Shown here: piece after piece, positions 63,678 through 64,000 of the stretch
How positions within the stretch are numbered: position 1 is the first letter of the stretch
Layout: every line of letters begins with the position of its first letter
Assembly: GCF_900143695.1 (NCBI RefSeq)
Contig: NZ_FRFE01000021.1
Span: 32,776-96,775, forward strand
Direction of reading: 5' to 3'
DNA length: 64,000 nucleotides
Origin: Desulfopila aestuarii DSM 18488
GTDB lineage: Bacteria > Desulfobacterota > Desulfobulbia > Desulfobulbales > Desulfocapsaceae
Translations under genes and position numbers: made by a program
Notes under the pieces: generated by a model
What the model was told of the DNA's origin: nothing
Databases searched by the model: none
The model's input: only the letters and a program-made list of their open reading frames with translations

Positions 63678-64000
63678 GAGTTATAGTCAAATCTGGTGTT
63701 TGAAGAATCATTCTTAGATATTGACCACCCTGGTCAGCTCACCTTCTTTTACTGGTTCAACCCTCTCGCCATCCTTGAATCTCACCCCTCGAATGACCTC
63801 AGCAAGTAGCTTGAATCCCCTTAGCCGACGCCATTTCTTCTGGGCGCTCTGGCCGAGTTTGTAAACCATCGACAAGATAGTATGTCTTGCGACACATCCC
63901 CTTGTTTTTGCTGTCCGAAGTCGTACAGTGGCAAACGTTGACTCGATAGGGTTTGATGTACGAATATGTTGCCAATGGGCGGCAGGGAAATCATAAAACG
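63678..64000 (-). mobile_element. IS256-family insertion sequence, partial, running off the window
   Basis: Holds the 3' part of an IS256-type transposase gene (63714-64000). The possible terminal repeat GAGTTATAGTCAAATCTGG begins at 63678, where the FadL-like frame resumes; the exact end is inferred. The other end lies outside the window, so the target duplication cannot be read. Confidence 0.75.
63714..64000 (-). CDS. IS256-family transposase, C-terminal fragment
   Basis: The minus strand encodes FYDFPAAHWQHIRTSNPIES then TFATVRLRTAKTRG and MVYKLGQSAQKKWRRLRG, ending at TAA (63716-63714). The HW-x2-IRTSNPIEST(F)ATVR pattern, which includes the catalytic Glu of the DDE triad, is diagnostic of the IS256/mutator transposase C-terminus. 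About 94 residues are present; the N-terminal three quarters are outside the window. Confidence 0.93.
   Translation of the reverse strand, partial: FYDFPAAHWQHIRTSNPIESTFATVRLRTAKTRGCVARHTILSMVYKLGQSAQKKWRRLRGFKLLAEVIRGVRFKDGERVEPVKEGELTRVVNI

Overview
The window looks like a piece of chromosome from a sulfate- or sulfur-metabolising member of the Desulfobacterota, most likely a Desulfobulbales-type propionate user. This is inferred from gene content: a methylmalonyl-CoA:pyruvate transcarboxylase set (12S subunit, plus 5S fused to the biotin carrier) with propionyl-CoA synthetase and succinyl-CoA synthetase, direct-sulfhydrylation methionine genes with MetW, sucrose synthase paired with sucrose-phosphate synthase, and a complete type II secretion system (T2SS). 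No rRNA, tRNA, CRISPR array or prophage was seen. The only mobile element is a partial IS256-family insertion at the right edge.

Layout. 1-1576: end of a class II aldolase gene, then panB. 1715-17168: T2SS. gspB and a gspA-like ATPase gene point left; gspF-G-H-I-J-K-L-M-N-C-D-E point right, a rotated order compared with the textbook C-to-N operon. gspC carries an 11-G homopolymer. The GspD secretin ends in a tetratricopeptide (TPR) extension. 17444-22092: convergent sucrose synthase and sucrose-phosphate synthase genes. 22751-24571: a second ExeA/GspA-like ATPase, with a peptidoglycan-binding domain. 24634-31439 (minus strand): a LysR regulator without a canonical start codon, cysK, cysE, metW, metX, metY and a TPR protein. 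31934-36312: glycogen phosphorylase, a LysE exporter and a ketoacyl-ACP-synthase-III-like enzyme. 36729-43274: small or poorly known genes, including a Cys-rich secreted protein, a PhnA-like zinc ribbon, two redox or amidotransferase enzymes and an orphan histidine kinase.

43739-62794 is a carboxylate/propionate island. A Cache-domain histidine kinase and a sigma-54 response regulator lie upstream of an acetate/succinate-type transporter gene. That transporter gene has a near-perfect sigma-54 promoter and three ACAAC-N4-GTTGT palindromes upstream. Divergently, prpE, sucC, sucD, the 12S carboxyltransferase, a monooxygenase-fold protein, a small Ala/Pro-rich peptide and 5S-biotin carrier form a rightward series. 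Together they would take propionate to propionyl-CoA, carboxylate it at the expense of oxaloacetate, and recover ATP from succinyl-CoA; the mutase and epimerase are not in the window. A gamma carbonic anhydrase follows, then two cell-envelope genes, then a second biotin carboxylase/carboxyltransferase pair on the minus strand.

62795-64000: a long stretch without a gene, the C-terminal remnant of a FadL-type outer-membrane protein, and an IS256-family transposase fragment that appears to have interrupted it.
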